Below, piece by piece: positions 24,650-33,887 of a stretch of DNA of 64,000 bases. The notes beneath the pieces were generated by a model, which was given only the letters and a program-made list of their open reading frames with translations, was not told the DNA's origin and did no database searches. Origin of the DNA: Bifidobacterium pseudolongum subsp. pseudolongum DSM 20099 (GTDB taxonomy: Bacteria > Actinomycetota > Actinomycetes > Actinomycetales > Bifidobacteriaceae); the NCBI RefSeq assembly GCF_000771225.1, contig NZ_JDTZ01000008.1, forward strand, positions 1 to 64,000, given 5' to 3'. A program made the translations under genes and the position numbers. The stretch's first letter is position 1. Each line of letters begins with the position of its first letter.

Positions 24650-25939
24650 ATGGTTTGGAACAACAATGGCGCGGGCAGCGCCGGCTCGCCGCTCGACAGG
24701 CCGCGCACGCCCGACGAACTGCCCCGGTTCGCGCGCGACACGACCCCCGAAAACCCGTGGCCGGTCTCGCTGTTGAGCCAGCATTTCCACGACGCCGTGG
24801 AACGCTGGCCCGCCGCGTGGATCGAAGGGCAGATCATCGAGATCAACGCGCGGCGCACCGGCACCGTATATCTGACGCTGCGCGACAGCTTCCAAGAGGT
24901 GTCGATCTCCGCACTCGGCTTCGGCGCGTTCGCGCAGAAAGCGCGCGCGTTCCAGCAGGGCGACCGCGTGGTCATGCACGGCCAGGCCGACCTGTGGGTG
25001 AAATCCACGCGCCTGAGCTTCCGCGCCGACGACATCCGGCGCATCGGATCCGGCGGCCTCAAGGAACAGATCGACGAACTGCGCAAGAAGCTCAAAGGCG
25101 AAGGCCTGTTCGACGAATCCAACAAAGTGCCGATCCCCGAATTCCCCACGACGATCGGCATTGTGTGCGCCCCCGGCGCGCGCGCGGAAGGCGACATCAT
25201 CACGAACGTCAACCTGCGCTGGCCCATCGTGAACTTCGCCGTCAAACACGCGCATGTGCAGGGGCCGCAATGCCCCCCTGAAGTGGTGCAGGCCATCCAG
25301 GAGCTCGACGCGGACCCGGCGGTGGATGTGATCATCGTGGCGCGCGGCGGCGGCAGTTTCGAAGACCTCATCGGTTTCTCCGACGAACGCGTGGTGCGCG
25401 CCACCGCAGCCTGCGTGACGCCGATCATCTCGGCGGTCGGGCACGAGGACGACTGGACGCTCATCGACCTGGCGTCCGACATGCGCGCATCCACCCCCAC
25501 CGACGCCGCCAAACGCGTGGTGCCCGACGTGCGCGAGCAACAGCAGCTCGTCGAAAGCGCAATCGGCACGATGAGCATGCGCATGCGCGCGATGGTGGAC
25601 AACGAGTCGCGACTGATCGAAGGGTACGTGAACCGCCCGAGCCTGACCCACCCGCAGACGATGGTCGAATCGCACGAGCGCGACATCGCCGACGCCGTGC
25701 GCGCGATGCGCATCGGACTGACACGCATCGTGGACGACGCGCAGATGCGTGTGGAGAAACTCAAAGCCACACTGACCGCGCTGAGCCCACAGTCGACGCT
25801 CGACCGCGGTTACGCGGTGCTGCAGAACGCCAGCGGCCATGTGGTCGACGACGCCACCAACGTGCAGGTGGGCGACGAGCTCACCATCACCCTGCGCCAC
25901 GGCACTGTGGTGGCGCAGGCCCAGGCCACGCACGTCTGA
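24650..25939 (+). CDS. xseA: Exodeoxyribonuclease VII large subunit
   Basis: Catalytic subunit of ExoVII, which degrades single-stranded DNA in both directions. It has 429 residues: an N-terminal OB-fold (PWPVSLLSQHF... to about 135), then the catalytic domain with FPTTIGIVCAPGARAEGD, VDVIIVARGGGSFEDL (near 245) and ISAVGHEDDWTLIDLASD, and a C-terminal helical region ending ALSPQSTLDRGYAVL. xseB follows after 67 bp. Confidence 0.96.
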   Translation: MVWNNNGAGSAGSPLDRPRTPDELPRFARDTTPENPWPVSLLSQHFHDAVERWPAAWIEGQIIEINARRTGTVYLTLRDSFQEVSISALGFGAFAQKARAFQQGDRVVMHGQADLWVKSTRLSFRADDIRRIGSGGLKEQIDELRKKLKGEGLFDESNKVPIPEFPTTIGIVCAPGARAEGDIITNVNLRWPIVNFAVKHAHVQGPQCPPEVVQAIQELDADPAVDVIIVARGGGSFEDLIGFSDERVVRATAACVTPIISAVGHEDDWTLIDLASDMRASTPTDAAKRVVPDVREQQQLVESAIGTMSMRMRAMVDNESRLIEGYVNRPSLTHPQTMVESHERDIADAVRAMRIGLTRIVDDAQMRVEKLKATLTALSPQSTLDRGYAVLQNASGHVVDDATNVQVGDELTITLRHGTVVAQAQATHV

Positions 25940-26006
25940 CGCGTCCGTACGCACCATCGCACCCCAATCCAATCCATATTCATCCACCCCACGTCAAGGA
26001 GAACTC

Positions 26007-26357
26007 ATGGCAGAAGAAATCGACATCATGCAGACTGAAGAGACCGTCACGGGCGGGGAAACCGCCGACACCGCACAACAGGCCCCACAGGCGGCTACAA
26101 GCCTGACGCAGGAAGAGCGCGACCTCATCGCCGCCATGCCGTACGAGGAAGCGCGTGACAAGCTCGTGCAGGCCGTACGCGCACTGGAGAACGGCGGCCT
26201 GAGCCTCGACCAGTCGATGCGCCAGTGGGAAATCGGCGAAGCGCTTGCCCAGCGCGCCGAATCACTGCTCGCCGATGTGCGCGCGCGTCTCGACGCCGCA
26301 CAGGCACAGCAGGCGCAGACCGCGAGCACGGCCGGCACGCAGGAGAACCTGCAGTAA
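26007..26357 (+). CDS. xseB: Exodeoxyribonuclease VII small subunit
   Basis: A 116-residue helical partner of XseA. The core (about residues 43-90) has the family pattern YEEARDKLVQAVRALENGGLSLDQSMRQWEIGEALAQRAE. AAGGAGAACTC precedes ATG 26007. Acidic and Gln/Ala-rich extensions at both ends make it longer than the 80-residue E. coli protein. Confidence 0.93.
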   Translation: MAEEIDIMQTEETVTGGETADTAQQAPQAATSLTQEERDLIAAMPYEEARDKLVQAVRALENGGLSLDQSMRQWEIGEALAQRAESLLADVRARLDAAQAQQAQTASTAGTQENLQ

Positions 26358-26366
26358 CCGGCCCAC

Positions 26367-27386
26367 TTAGCGGCGTGTGAAGTCGAGCGTGGCGAGCAGC
26401 GCGCGGTGGTCGGATCCGCCGATACGCACCGTGGAAACCTGGCCGGCGACCACACCGCGCTCGGTCACGATGTGGTCGATTCCCGAGAACGCGGGCAGCC
26501 ACGGCTTGTCCACGGGCCAGCTGAACACAAGTCCGTGTCCGCTTGCGCGCGCCGCGTCCTGGAACCGCGTGCCGAGCAGATTGCGGAACACCGCATGGTC
26601 ATAGGTGGCGTTGAAATCGCCCATCAACACGTATTGCGTGCCGGTGCGTTTGGTCAGCTGCTGCATCTCGGTGAGCGATTTGCGCCACAGGTCCCATGAT
26701 TGCGGCGTGGGCGACGTGGTGTGCACGCTGACGAACCGCACCGGCAGTGCACCGTTGTCAAAGCGGATCGTGCCGGCGGGCATGTTTGATGCGCTCGACG
26801 CGAACTCCGCGTCCACGGGCTGCTGCAACGGCTGCGCGGACCACAGCCCGTTGCCATACCCACTGCCTGACGACGCGCTGACCGCGTAGGGCAGGTAATC
26901 CGCAATGCCCGCCTGCTCGAGCCGCTGCACGAACTGCGGCGTGGCCTCCTGCAATGCGAGCACCTCCACATGCTGGTCGCGCACCGTGTCAACAATTGCT
27001 TGGGGATCGGCGGCGCCTTTGTACACATTGCACGTCATCACGCGCGCGAAGGCGTCATCCGTGACGGGATTGGACTGCCCCACCGCGGTGATCGCCTGTG
27101 CGCCAAGCGGCTCGCCGTTGCGGTAGAACGGCAGCTGCCAATACCCCTGCAGCACAATGCAAGCCACCGCCACCGCCGCGGTGAACCAGCGGTGCGAGAT
27201 GCACGCGCAGATGAGCGATGCCACGGCGGCGAGCGCGAACCACGGGCTCAACGCGATCACATACGGCACATATGACAGTGCCTGCATATCTTCGGGAAGC
27301 AGACGCGCCGCGCAGCCGAGCAATGAGACGAGGGCCAGCAATGCGCCCACGGAAGCCAGGACCGGGTGTCTACGCGATGCCGCCAT
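26367..27386 (-). CDS. Endonuclease/exonuclease/phosphatase family membrane protein
   Basis: From ATG 27386 (AAGGAGG seven bases upstream) the protein has 339 residues. Three hydrophobic segments occupy about residues 10-95. An EEP-fold domain follows: VMTCNVYKGAAD, LALQEATPQF (the metal-binding Glu), VLMGDFNATYDH and the C-terminal GSDHRALLA (catalytic Asp-His). Members hydrolyse phosphodiester or phosphomonoester bonds in nucleic acids, lipids or inositol phosphates; the substrate here is unknown. The catalytic domain is probably on the outer face. It converges on xseB. Confidence 0.85.
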   Translation of the reverse strand: MAASRRHPVLASVGALLALVSLLGCAARLLPEDMQALSYVPYVIALSPWFALAAVASLICACISHRWFTAAVAVACIVLQGYWQLPFYRNGEPLGAQAITAVGQSNPVTDDAFARVMTCNVYKGAADPQAIVDTVRDQHVEVLALQEATPQFVQRLEQAGIADYLPYAVSASSGSGYGNGLWSAQPLQQPVDAEFASSASNMPAGTIRFDNGALPVRFVSVHTTSPTPQSWDLWRKSLTEMQQLTKRTGTQYVLMGDFNATYDHAVFRNLLGTRFQDAARASGHGLVFSWPVDKPWLPAFSGIDHIVTERGVVAGQVSTVRIGGSDHRALLATLDFTRR

Positions 27387-27531
27387 ATGGTGCCTCCTTA
27401 CGGCAAAAATCGGGATGATGCGTGCAAGCACGCGGGTGGCATGCCCACAACCGACATCCACGGTACCCGCGGCTCCCCCACTGTGGCTATCCTCCCCGCG
27501 AACGATTTTCAGTACGCCGACAACCACGGAG

Positions 27532-27561
27532 TTGGCCACAGGCCGAGGCGCTGTGTATAAT
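27532..27561 (+). promoter_or_regulatory. Promoter of tRNA-Arg
   Basis: TTGGCC at 27532-27537 and a perfect TATAAT at 27556-27561 are separated by 18 bp. The tRNA begins 12 bases after the -10 box, leaving a very short leader. Confidence 0.7.
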
Positions 27562-27573
27562 GGCAGCTTGTTT

Positions 27574-27649
27574 GCCCTGGTAGCTCAGTGGATAGAGCAC
27601 CGCTCTCCTAAAGCGGGTGTCGTCGGTTCGAATCCGATCTGGGGCACCA
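27574..27649 (+). tRNA. tRNA-Arg (anticodon CCU)
   Basis: A full cloverleaf of 76 bases with encoded CCA. The acceptor stem is GCCCTGG with CTGGGGC; the D arm is GCTC...GAGC. The anticodon stem CCGCT/AGCGG encloses the loop CTCCTAA, and the T arm is GTCGG-TTCGAAT-CCGAT. The anticodon CCT reads the AGG codon, which is rare in such a GC-rich genome. Confidence 0.97.
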
Positions 27650-27665
27650 TAGGAATCAGGAATGT

Positions 27666-27696
27666 GGCGGGAAGCGGCCCCAAGCCGCTGCCCGCC
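27666..27696 (+). terminator. Hairpin downstream of tRNA-Arg, possible terminator
   Basis: GGCGGGAAGCGGC pairs with GCCGCTGCCCGCC, 13 bp with a single mismatch and a 5-base loop, 16 bases after the tRNA end. A T-run is missing, so termination efficiency is uncertain. Confidence 0.55.
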
Positions 27697-27777
27697 CCTC
27701 AGACGCCCATTTGGCCGCTAACCCCACATATTGACCTGTACTCCCATGTTGGCCGATACCCCACCCTTCCCTTCCGC

Positions 27778-27897
27778 ATCCGAAAACACTTGCCCCACCA
27801 GTGATTTGAGACAGTTGCCCGGCGTAATTGTCCGAAATGACGCGGCAACCATAGTATTCAAGACAGTTGGCTCCTCCTCGCGTCCGAAATCACGCGG
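27778..27897. repeat. Imperfect 52-bp tandem repeat
   Basis: AGACAGTTG at 27809 and 27861 and TCCGAAAT at 27831 and 27883 recur at exactly 52 bp, the second followed by (G/C)ACGCGGC in both units. A third TCCGAAA at 27779 is again 52 bp away but the rest of that unit is lost. The function is unknown. Confidence 0.65.
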
Positions 27898-28042
27898 CCT
27901 ACACGTGTTATGCGACATCTGGGATGGACGCATCTGCACTTCCCATAGAGGTCATGTGCCATAGTTGAGGAACAAGGTCGAACATGGTTGAGCAACAACG
28001 GTCGAAAGACCCGACAACGACACAGTGGAAAGAAGGCCGACG

Positions 28043-28756
28043 ATGACGATGGCGAATTGCGGGACCTTGACCGCAGAAACCATGGGATTACCAGCTTCAT
28101 GCGCCGTGCGCGCCGAAAAGGGCCCGCTGCCCAAAGGACTGTTCGCATCCAAAGCGCCGCTTTCGGCGAAGACGAAACAGCATCTGGTGCATGACGTGGC
28201 ATCAATCACGATGCTCGCAATCCTGCGCCCCGGGAACACCGGACTGGATGCTGATTCACGCATGGGCGAAATCCTCGTATTGGGGTTGCGGCTCGCCGAA
28301 AAAGCGCATGAAGTGCCCCATGACATCGTGGAGCTCATCGCCTCCCAGCGCAAGTCGGGCATCGTGTTCGCCGTCGTGCGCACCGCCGAGCACGACGGCA
28401 CAACACGGGAGGAATGCTCCTTCGCCGTACGCCGCGCCGATGCCGGGCGCACAGGCCACACGCCGACGTTCCACGTGTTCCACACGCCATGGCTCCCAAT
28501 CGGCGAGGCGCAGCTGGCGACCAACGGTTCCACAATGGGCGAGCTGTGGGATTCCTTGTGCTCGCAGATCATCCTTGGCACCGATGATTTCGCCGATCTC
28601 GACGCGCGCATCGCCCGCACGGAGCGCATCCGCACGCTGGAGGCGGCGGTCGCGAAGCTCACCGCCGACCACAAGCGCGCGAAGAACCCGGCGCAGCGCA
28701 ATGAGATCTACGCGAAACTGCACAAGGCGAAGAACGAGCTCGCCGCACTGCAGTAA
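28043..28756 (+). CDS. DUF4391-like protein
   Basis: A 237-residue protein whose layout resembles DUF4391: an N-terminal strand region, KQHLVHDVASITMLAILRP, GEILVLGLRL, then ELIASQRKSGIVFAVV and SFAVRR. It ends in a charged helix (LDARIARTERIRTLEAAVAKL...NELAALQ). DUF4391 proteins often sit next to helicases or methyltransferases of defence loci, but no such partner is present here. ATG 28043 follows AAGAAGG; GTG 28025 and ATG 28049 are alternatives. The family assignment is by eye and moderate. Confidence 0.65.
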   Translation: MTMANCGTLTAETMGLPASCAVRAEKGPLPKGLFASKAPLSAKTKQHLVHDVASITMLAILRPGNTGLDADSRMGEILVLGLRLAEKAHEVPHDIVELIASQRKSGIVFAVVRTAEHDGTTREECSFAVRRADAGRTGHTPTFHVFHTPWLPIGEAQLATNGSTMGELWDSLCSQIILGTDDFADLDARIARTERIRTLEAAVAKLTADHKRAKNPAQRNEIYAKLHKAKNELAALQ

Positions 28757-28764
28757 CGCCCCGA

Positions 28765-29733
28765 TCAGAACCCAAAGCGCGTGCGCCCGTACTGGTCGAG
28801 CCAGCGCAGGATCGCGCCTTCGCGCAACGCCCATGGGCACACTTCGATTTCGTTGATGCCGAGCGCGCGCATGATTTCAACGGCGATGATGCCAGCGCCC
28901 ACGATTGTCATGGCGCGGTCCTGCGTGATGCCGGGCAGTGCGGCGCGCTGGGCCGGTTCGATCGCGGCGAGGCGCGGGATCCAATCCTCGAGCTGCCCGC
29001 GCCCCACGCACAGCGCGTCCTCGCGCCCCGGCTGGTGGATCACGGTGCCGGCGAGGCGCGCGAGCGAACGGATCGCCTTCGACGTGCCGACGGCGTGGCT
29101 CGAATAATCCTCGGCGGGCACGGCGTCGACGACCGGCGCGATCATCTTGCGCACTTTCTTGTATGCTGCGTCGAGATCTTTCGCCGACGCCATGCCGTCG
29201 GGAAGCATGTCGCGCGTCACCACTCTCGCACCGGCGTTCACGGCGGCGGCTATGGTGGGCTCCTCGTCGGAGCCGAGCGCGACTTCAAGCGAGCCGCCGC
29301 CGATGTCGATCATCAGCAAGCGGCCGGCGTCCCACCCGTACCAACGGCGTGCGGCGAGGAACGTCAGGCGTGCCTCGTCTTCGCCCGAAAGCACGGTGAC
29401 GCGCTGGCCGATGACCTCTTCGACGCGGTGCAGGATCTTGTTGCCGTTCGGCGCCTCATGCATCGCCGACGTGGCGAGCGCAAGCAGTTGCGAGACCTTG
29501 TATTGTTCGGCGAGCCGCATCGCGTCGTCGACGGCGGCGAGCAGCGCGTCGACCGCCTGCTTCTTGATGCTGCCGTCGTCTTTGAGATGGTCCATGAGCC
29601 GCACAGTGGTCTTCGAGCTCGCCTCCGGTTCGGGGCGCGCGCCGACGGCCGCATCGACGACGAGCATGTGCACGGTGTTCGACCCGATGTCGAGCACGCC
29701 CAAGCGGGTGGACCGCAGTTTCAGATTTGCCAT
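28765..29733 (-). CDS. Ppx/GppA family exopolyphosphatase or guanosine pentaphosphatase
   Basis: The 322-residue protein has the ASKHA phosphate-binding motifs of the family: LGVLDIGSNTVHMLVVD at about residues 12-28 and LLMIDIGGGSLEVALG near 140, with VLSGEDEARLTF between them. It matches the short two-domain actinobacterial form without the C-terminal HD domain. It either removes phosphate from polyphosphate or converts pppGpp to ppGpp. It converges with the DUF4391-like gene and lies 27 bp after the aminotransferase. Confidence 0.88.
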   Translation of the reverse strand: MANLKLRSTRLGVLDIGSNTVHMLVVDAAVGARPEPEASSKTTVRLMDHLKDDGSIKKQAVDALLAAVDDAMRLAEQYKVSQLLALATSAMHEAPNGNKILHRVEEVIGQRVTVLSGEDEARLTFLAARRWYGWDAGRLLMIDIGGGSLEVALGSDEEPTIAAAVNAGARVVTRDMLPDGMASAKDLDAAYKKVRKMIAPVVDAVPAEDYSSHAVGTSKAIRSLARLAGTVIHQPGREDALCVGRGQLEDWIPRLAAIEPAQRAALPGITQDRAMTIVGAGIIAVEIMRALGINEIEVCPWALREGAILRWLDQYGRTRFGF

Positions 29734-29760
29734 GGAGGGTTCCTCTTATGTCGTTGTTCT

Positions 29761-30981
29761 TCAGTCCTGCCGCGTGCCGGCGAGCCCATGCACGAAGGCG
29801 CCGAGCCGCGTCAATCCTTCGCGTAGGTCGTGGCGTGAGGCCGCGTACGACAGGCGCACGTGCGTGTCGGCGGTCGCCTCACCGAAGTCGGCGCCCGGGG
29901 TGAGCGCCACATGCGCCTCACGCAGGGCGCGCTCGCAGAATGCTGTGGCGCTCAGGCCGGTGGAGCTCACGTCGAAATACGCATAGAACGCGCCGTTCGG
30001 CTCCACGTCGACCGGCAGGCCCAGATCACGCAGGCCGTCGATCACAATCGCGCGCCGGGCGAGCAGTTCGAGCCGGCGCTTCTCACTGACCGCGAGCGCC
30101 TCGTCGCCGAACGCCTCGACTGCGGCGATCTGGGTGGGCGTGTGCGCGCTGAGGAAGAAGTTCGCCGCGAGGTTGTCCACCGCGTCGGCGGCGGCGGGCG
30201 GCACGACGATCCAGCCGAGGCGCCAGCCGGTCATGCCGAAGTATTTCGAGAAGCTGCTGCAGACAATCGCGTCGGGGTCAATCGAGAGCACGGATGGCAC
30301 ACGCGAACCGTCGGGCTCGACATCGGCCAGGTCGAGGTAGGTTTCGTCGACGATGCGCCATGCGTCGTGCGCACGCGCGGCGTCGCAGACCGCGCGCAAC
30401 GTGTCCGGGGTGATCGTGGTGCCGGTGGGGTTCGACGGCGAGGTGATCATGACGGCGCGCGTGCGCTCCGACCAGTATTCGTCGAGCAGTTCGGGCGTCA
30501 GGTGGAAGCGTGTGGCGGCGCTCGTCGGCACGTCCACGACGACGCCTTCGAACGCGCGCACGAGCTCGCGGTTGGTGGGGTATGACGGGTCGGCGATGAG
30601 CACTTCACTGCCCGCGTCCACGGTGAGCGCCACGGCGAGCAGCAGGGCGGTCGAACCGCCCGCCGTGATGACGATGCGCCCGGGGTCCACGTTCACCTGG
30701 TGTTGCGTGGCGTAGAATTCACTGATCTTGCGGCGCAGTTCGGGCAGCCCCTTCGCTTCGGTGTAGGGCAGCGCGCGCCCGTCATACAGGTCGCGCATGG
30801 CCGTGCGCACCGGTTCGGGGGCGTCGTAGTCCGGCTGGCCCAGATTGAGTTTGATCACGTCGACGCCCGCCGCGATCATCATGTCCGCCTGCGCGCCGAT
30901 GCGCATCGCGCGGAACGGGTGCACCGCGCCGGCGCGCGTGGCGAGCGGCGGCAGCGAGCGCAGATTATGGGATTCGTCCAT
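29761..30981 (-). CDS. Class I/II PLP-dependent aminotransferase
   Basis: About 406 residues from ATG 30981, chosen because AAAGGAGAC ends five bases upstream. Fold type I aminotransferase features are visible: KLNLGQPDYDAP near the start, ITAGGSTALLLA, SPSNPTGTTI, and the PLP lysine in SSFSKYFGMTGWRLGW. It is similar to AspC and PatA-type enzymes. The amino-acid substrate cannot be told from the sequence. It probably shares a transcript with the Ppx/GppA gene. Confidence 0.88.
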   Translation of the reverse strand: MDESHNLRSLPPLATRAGAVHPFRAMRIGAQADMMIAAGVDVIKLNLGQPDYDAPEPVRTAMRDLYDGRALPYTEAKGLPELRRKISEFYATQHQVNVDPGRIVITAGGSTALLLAVALTVDAGSEVLIADPSYPTNRELVRAFEGVVVDVPTSAATRFHLTPELLDEYWSERTRAVMITSPSNPTGTTITPDTLRAVCDAARAHDAWRIVDETYLDLADVEPDGSRVPSVLSIDPDAIVCSSFSKYFGMTGWRLGWIVVPPAAADAVDNLAANFFLSAHTPTQIAAVEAFGDEALAVSEKRRLELLARRAIVIDGLRDLGLPVDVEPNGAFYAYFDVSSTGLSATAFCERALREAHVALTPGADFGEATADTHVRLSYAASRHDLREGLTRLGAFVHGLAGTRQD

Positions 30982-31148
30982 CATGTCTCCTTTGTGGGGC
31001 GCACATGCGCGCCCTGATGCACAATTCATGCTCCGTGGTTCATACTACGCGTTGGGCGTCATGTGGCGGCGCGCGCACGGCGAAGTGTCTACGGTGGGAA
31101 TAGTGCGGCCGCGCGCCGCACTGGAATGTTTCCATAAGAAAGGCGGCC

Positions 31149-32216
31149 ATGATGACCGATTCCACCCAATCCCAACCCGAGTCCACAACCGGAGGGACCG
31201 ACACGGCACGCCCGCTCAATGTGGCGATCCTGGGCGCGGGCCGCATTGCCCAGACGATGGCCAAGACCCTCACGATGATGGCCGGTTCCCCCACGTACAG
31301 TGCGATGGTCACGCCGTATGCGATCGCCTCGCGCTCGCAGGACAAGGCGGACAAGTTCGCCGCCACCTACCATCTGCCGCACGCCTATGGCTCATATGAG
31401 GCGATGCTCGCCGACCCGGCGGTGGACCTGGTGTACATCGCCACCCCGCACAGCCTGCACGCCGAACAGGCGATCGCCTGCATGCGGGCGGGCAAGCCCG
31501 TGCTCGTGGAGAAGGCGTTCGCCGCGAACCTCGAGCAGGCGCGCGCGGTCATCGACGAATCCGACAAGACCGGCCTGTATTGCGGCGAGGCGATCTGGAC
31601 GCGCTACATGCCGTCGCGCGCGGTCATCGACCGGATCATCGATTCCGGGCGCATCGGCGCGGTGACCGGCATCAACGCCAACCTGTGCTACCCGATGACG
31701 CACAAGGCGCGCCTGACCGACCCGAATCTCGCCGGCGGCGCGCTGCTTGACGTCGGCATCTACCCGCTCACGTTCATCGACATGGTCATGGGCGCCCAGG
31801 AGATCGACCACTTGGCCACCTCGATGCAGCCCTACCCCACCGGTGTGGACGCGCAAAGCACGACGACGCTCTACTACGCCGACACGACGATGGCCACGGC
31901 GCTCAGTTCGATGCTGTGCGTCTCGGACCGCGAGGGCATGGTATACGGCACCGAAGGCTACCTGGTGTGCCACAACGTCAACAATGTCTCCGCGGTCGAC
32001 ATCTACAACACCGACCATGCGCGCGTCGACCACATCGACATGCCCGAACAGCTCACCGGTTACGAATACGAAGTGGCGGCAAGCGTGCAGGCGATCCGCG
32101 CAGGCAAGCGCGACACCATCGAGATGCCGCACGCGGACACCTTGCGCATGATGGCGCTGCTCGACCAGATTCGCGACGAATGGGGCCTCGTGTTCCCATT
32201 CGAGCATCAGGACTGA
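31149..32216 (+). CDS. Gfo/Idh/MocA family NAD(P)-dependent oxidoreductase
   Basis: The 355-residue protein has an N-terminal Rossmann motif (VAILGAGRIAQTMAK, about residues 25-39), YIATPHSLHAEQA, and the catalytic-lysine segment VLVEKAFAANLEQA in place of the more usual EKP. The C-terminal domain includes GGALLDVGIYPLTFIDMV. Members oxidise or reduce sugars, inositols and dihydrodiols; the layout is closest to the dihydrodiol dehydrogenase-like branch. It diverges from the aminotransferase. Confidence 0.88.
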   Translation: MMTDSTQSQPESTTGGTDTARPLNVAILGAGRIAQTMAKTLTMMAGSPTYSAMVTPYAIASRSQDKADKFAATYHLPHAYGSYEAMLADPAVDLVYIATPHSLHAEQAIACMRAGKPVLVEKAFAANLEQARAVIDESDKTGLYCGEAIWTRYMPSRAVIDRIIDSGRIGAVTGINANLCYPMTHKARLTDPNLAGGALLDVGIYPLTFIDMVMGAQEIDHLATSMQPYPTGVDAQSTTTLYYADTTMATALSSMLCVSDREGMVYGTEGYLVCHNVNNVSAVDIYNTDHARVDHIDMPEQLTGYEYEVAASVQAIRAGKRDTIEMPHADTLRMMALLDQIRDEWGLVFPFEHQD

Positions 32217-32423
32217 GCACCCGCGCGCACCGGCCGCCATGTGAACCGTGTGCGCGACACACTCTGAGACGGGCGCGTACACATCGTAGAACCATGCCGG
32301 TGCCGCACCCAGGAAACTGCTAGCGTGAACCGTGTGCGCACCGGACCGGCACGCCCGACAGGCCCCGCGCCGCGCGCACAGCCACACGAGGCCGCCGACG
32401 GCGCCGGGGCAAGGGGACAACAC

Positions 32424-33872
32424 ATGACAATGCGAGCTGACAGTTCAAACATCGCGCAGTACCGCGAACTGACGCAGATGGTGGATTTCGTGGAAACCGA
32501 ATGGGGATTCGACGAGGAATTCGACGCCCCCACATTCCTATGGGACCCCACCATATCGTCATGCTCGCAACACGAGGACCCGCGGCGCAACCCCACACCG
32601 GTGGCACAGCCCGATACGGCACGGCTCGTCATGGCCCAGCCGATGCAATGGTATTTCGATGGCATCGCCGCCATCACCCCAAGCGCCACCCCCACGCCCG
32701 AAGGCGGCATGGACGTGCCGTGCAAGGACATGCCGTCGTTCCGCATGGAATCGCAGGCGCTCGCCGGCGTGGAGGCGGTCGTGGCCAACGCGCTCGCGAG
32801 CACCCAGTGGCTCGACGCCACGCGCAACCTGTGCCTGGCGGTCGAACTGACCGCGCGGTTCATCGGATCGTGCGAGGACCGCCACCAGGAATGCCTGGAA
32901 TACCTCAAGGAACTCATCCAGCTTGTGCGCATCTACATGGATTCGGTGGCGCGCAACGCGGACCCCGAGACGAGCGCGCAGGCGCTGCGCATGGTGACCG
33001 ACGTGGCGTGCAACGAGGACTTCCGCATCAACCCGATGCCGATGGTGGAGCTGCTCTCCTGCTGCCTGTCGTTCGCGCAGTGGGACGACACGCGCGTCTT
33101 TGCGTATGAGGCGCTGGACAACGCGGTGGCCAGCATGGACGACATGGCGCGCCAGTACGGCGACGACGCGATCGCCGACGCCCGATTCCGCGAAATGGTG
33201 ACCGGCGAATACGCGCATGAATTCGCCGATCTGGACGGGTTCGAAGGATTCGACGACGAACCGGACCCCGACACCTGCACGGACCGGCGCGAGCTGGAGC
33301 TGCACGCGCACTTCCACTTCAAGCAGACGATGCTGCTCATGCGGCACGACCTGATGCGCATGAGCGGTGATGCGGACGGAGCCGACGCGCTGCTGCGCGA
33401 ACACTGCACGATTGCGCCGCTCGCCGACGCCTATGCGGCGCGGCTGATCCATGCACGCCGATGGCGCGACCTGCTCGAGTTCATCGACGATGTGGAAGCG
33501 CACCGCCCCGAACAGTTCACGATCATGTTCCCCGAAGACCTTGTGCCCTACGACTGGGAGTCGCTGCGCGAAATCGCGTTGCAAGGCCTCGACGAGCGCG
33601 GGCAGTTGCAGGAGATCTACCGCGCGCGCGTGCTCGGCGCCTTCGACATGGATGAGTTGGCGGCGCTGACGAACCTGCGGCGCCTGTGCGACGACCGCAC
33701 GTGGGACGAGCAGTCTGCGCGGATCGTGGACGACTACCACCGTGAAGGCCCGCATCTGGCGCGCAACCCCGTCTACGAGCACATGCTCGTGATGCGCGCC
33801 ATGCGCAACGAGGCCATGCGCTACCTGGAGGATTTCCCAGACGCATGGCCCGATCTTGCGGCTATTCTCTAG
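32424..33872 (+). CDS. Hypothetical acidic helical protein
   Basis: I do not recognise the family. From ATG 32424 (AAGGGGAC upstream) it has 482 residues, rich in Asp and Glu. It appears mostly alpha-helical, possibly of repeat type, with no signal peptide or membrane segment. The middle has an acidic stretch DGFEGFDDEPDPDTCTDRREL. A GTG at 32325 would add 33 Pro/Ala/Arg-rich residues with no coding look. It converges with the S10 peptidase gene. Confidence 0.75.
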   Translation: MTMRADSSNIAQYRELTQMVDFVETEWGFDEEFDAPTFLWDPTISSCSQHEDPRRNPTPVAQPDTARLVMAQPMQWYFDGIAAITPSATPTPEGGMDVPCKDMPSFRMESQALAGVEAVVANALASTQWLDATRNLCLAVELTARFIGSCEDRHQECLEYLKELIQLVRIYMDSVARNADPETSAQALRMVTDVACNEDFRINPMPMVELLSCCLSFAQWDDTRVFAYEALDNAVASMDDMARQYGDDAIADARFREMVTGEYAHEFADLDGFEGFDDEPDPDTCTDRRELELHAHFHFKQTMLLMRHDLMRMSGDADGADALLREHCTIAPLADAYAARLIHARRWRDLLEFIDDVEAHRPEQFTIMFPEDLVPYDWESLREIALQGLDERGQLQEIYRARVLGAFDMDELAALTNLRRLCDDRTWDEQSARIVDDYHREGPHLARNPVYEHMLVMRAMRNEAMRYLEDFPDAWPDLAAIL

Positions 33873-33887
33873 CGGTCAGCCAACCGC

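Larger units (their letters stand above)
27650..28042. other. Intergenic region after tRNA-Arg with hairpin and two sets of short repeats
   Basis: No gene is supported in these 393 bp. They hold a hairpin just after the tRNA (27666-27696), an imperfect 52-bp tandem repeat (27778-27897) and a 23-bp near-duplicate (27963-28008) just upstream of the DUF4391-like gene. Short frames on either strand lack ribosome-binding sites and similarity. Confidence 0.6.

Noticed and set aside
24427..25281. A 284-codon Arg-rich plus-strand frame
   Set aside because: It overlaps xseA in another frame and has no family features.
27718..27964. Small proteins of about 73-77 residues on either strand after the tRNA
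   Set aside because: No ribosome-binding site, no similarity, and they cross the tandem repeats; treated as non-coding.
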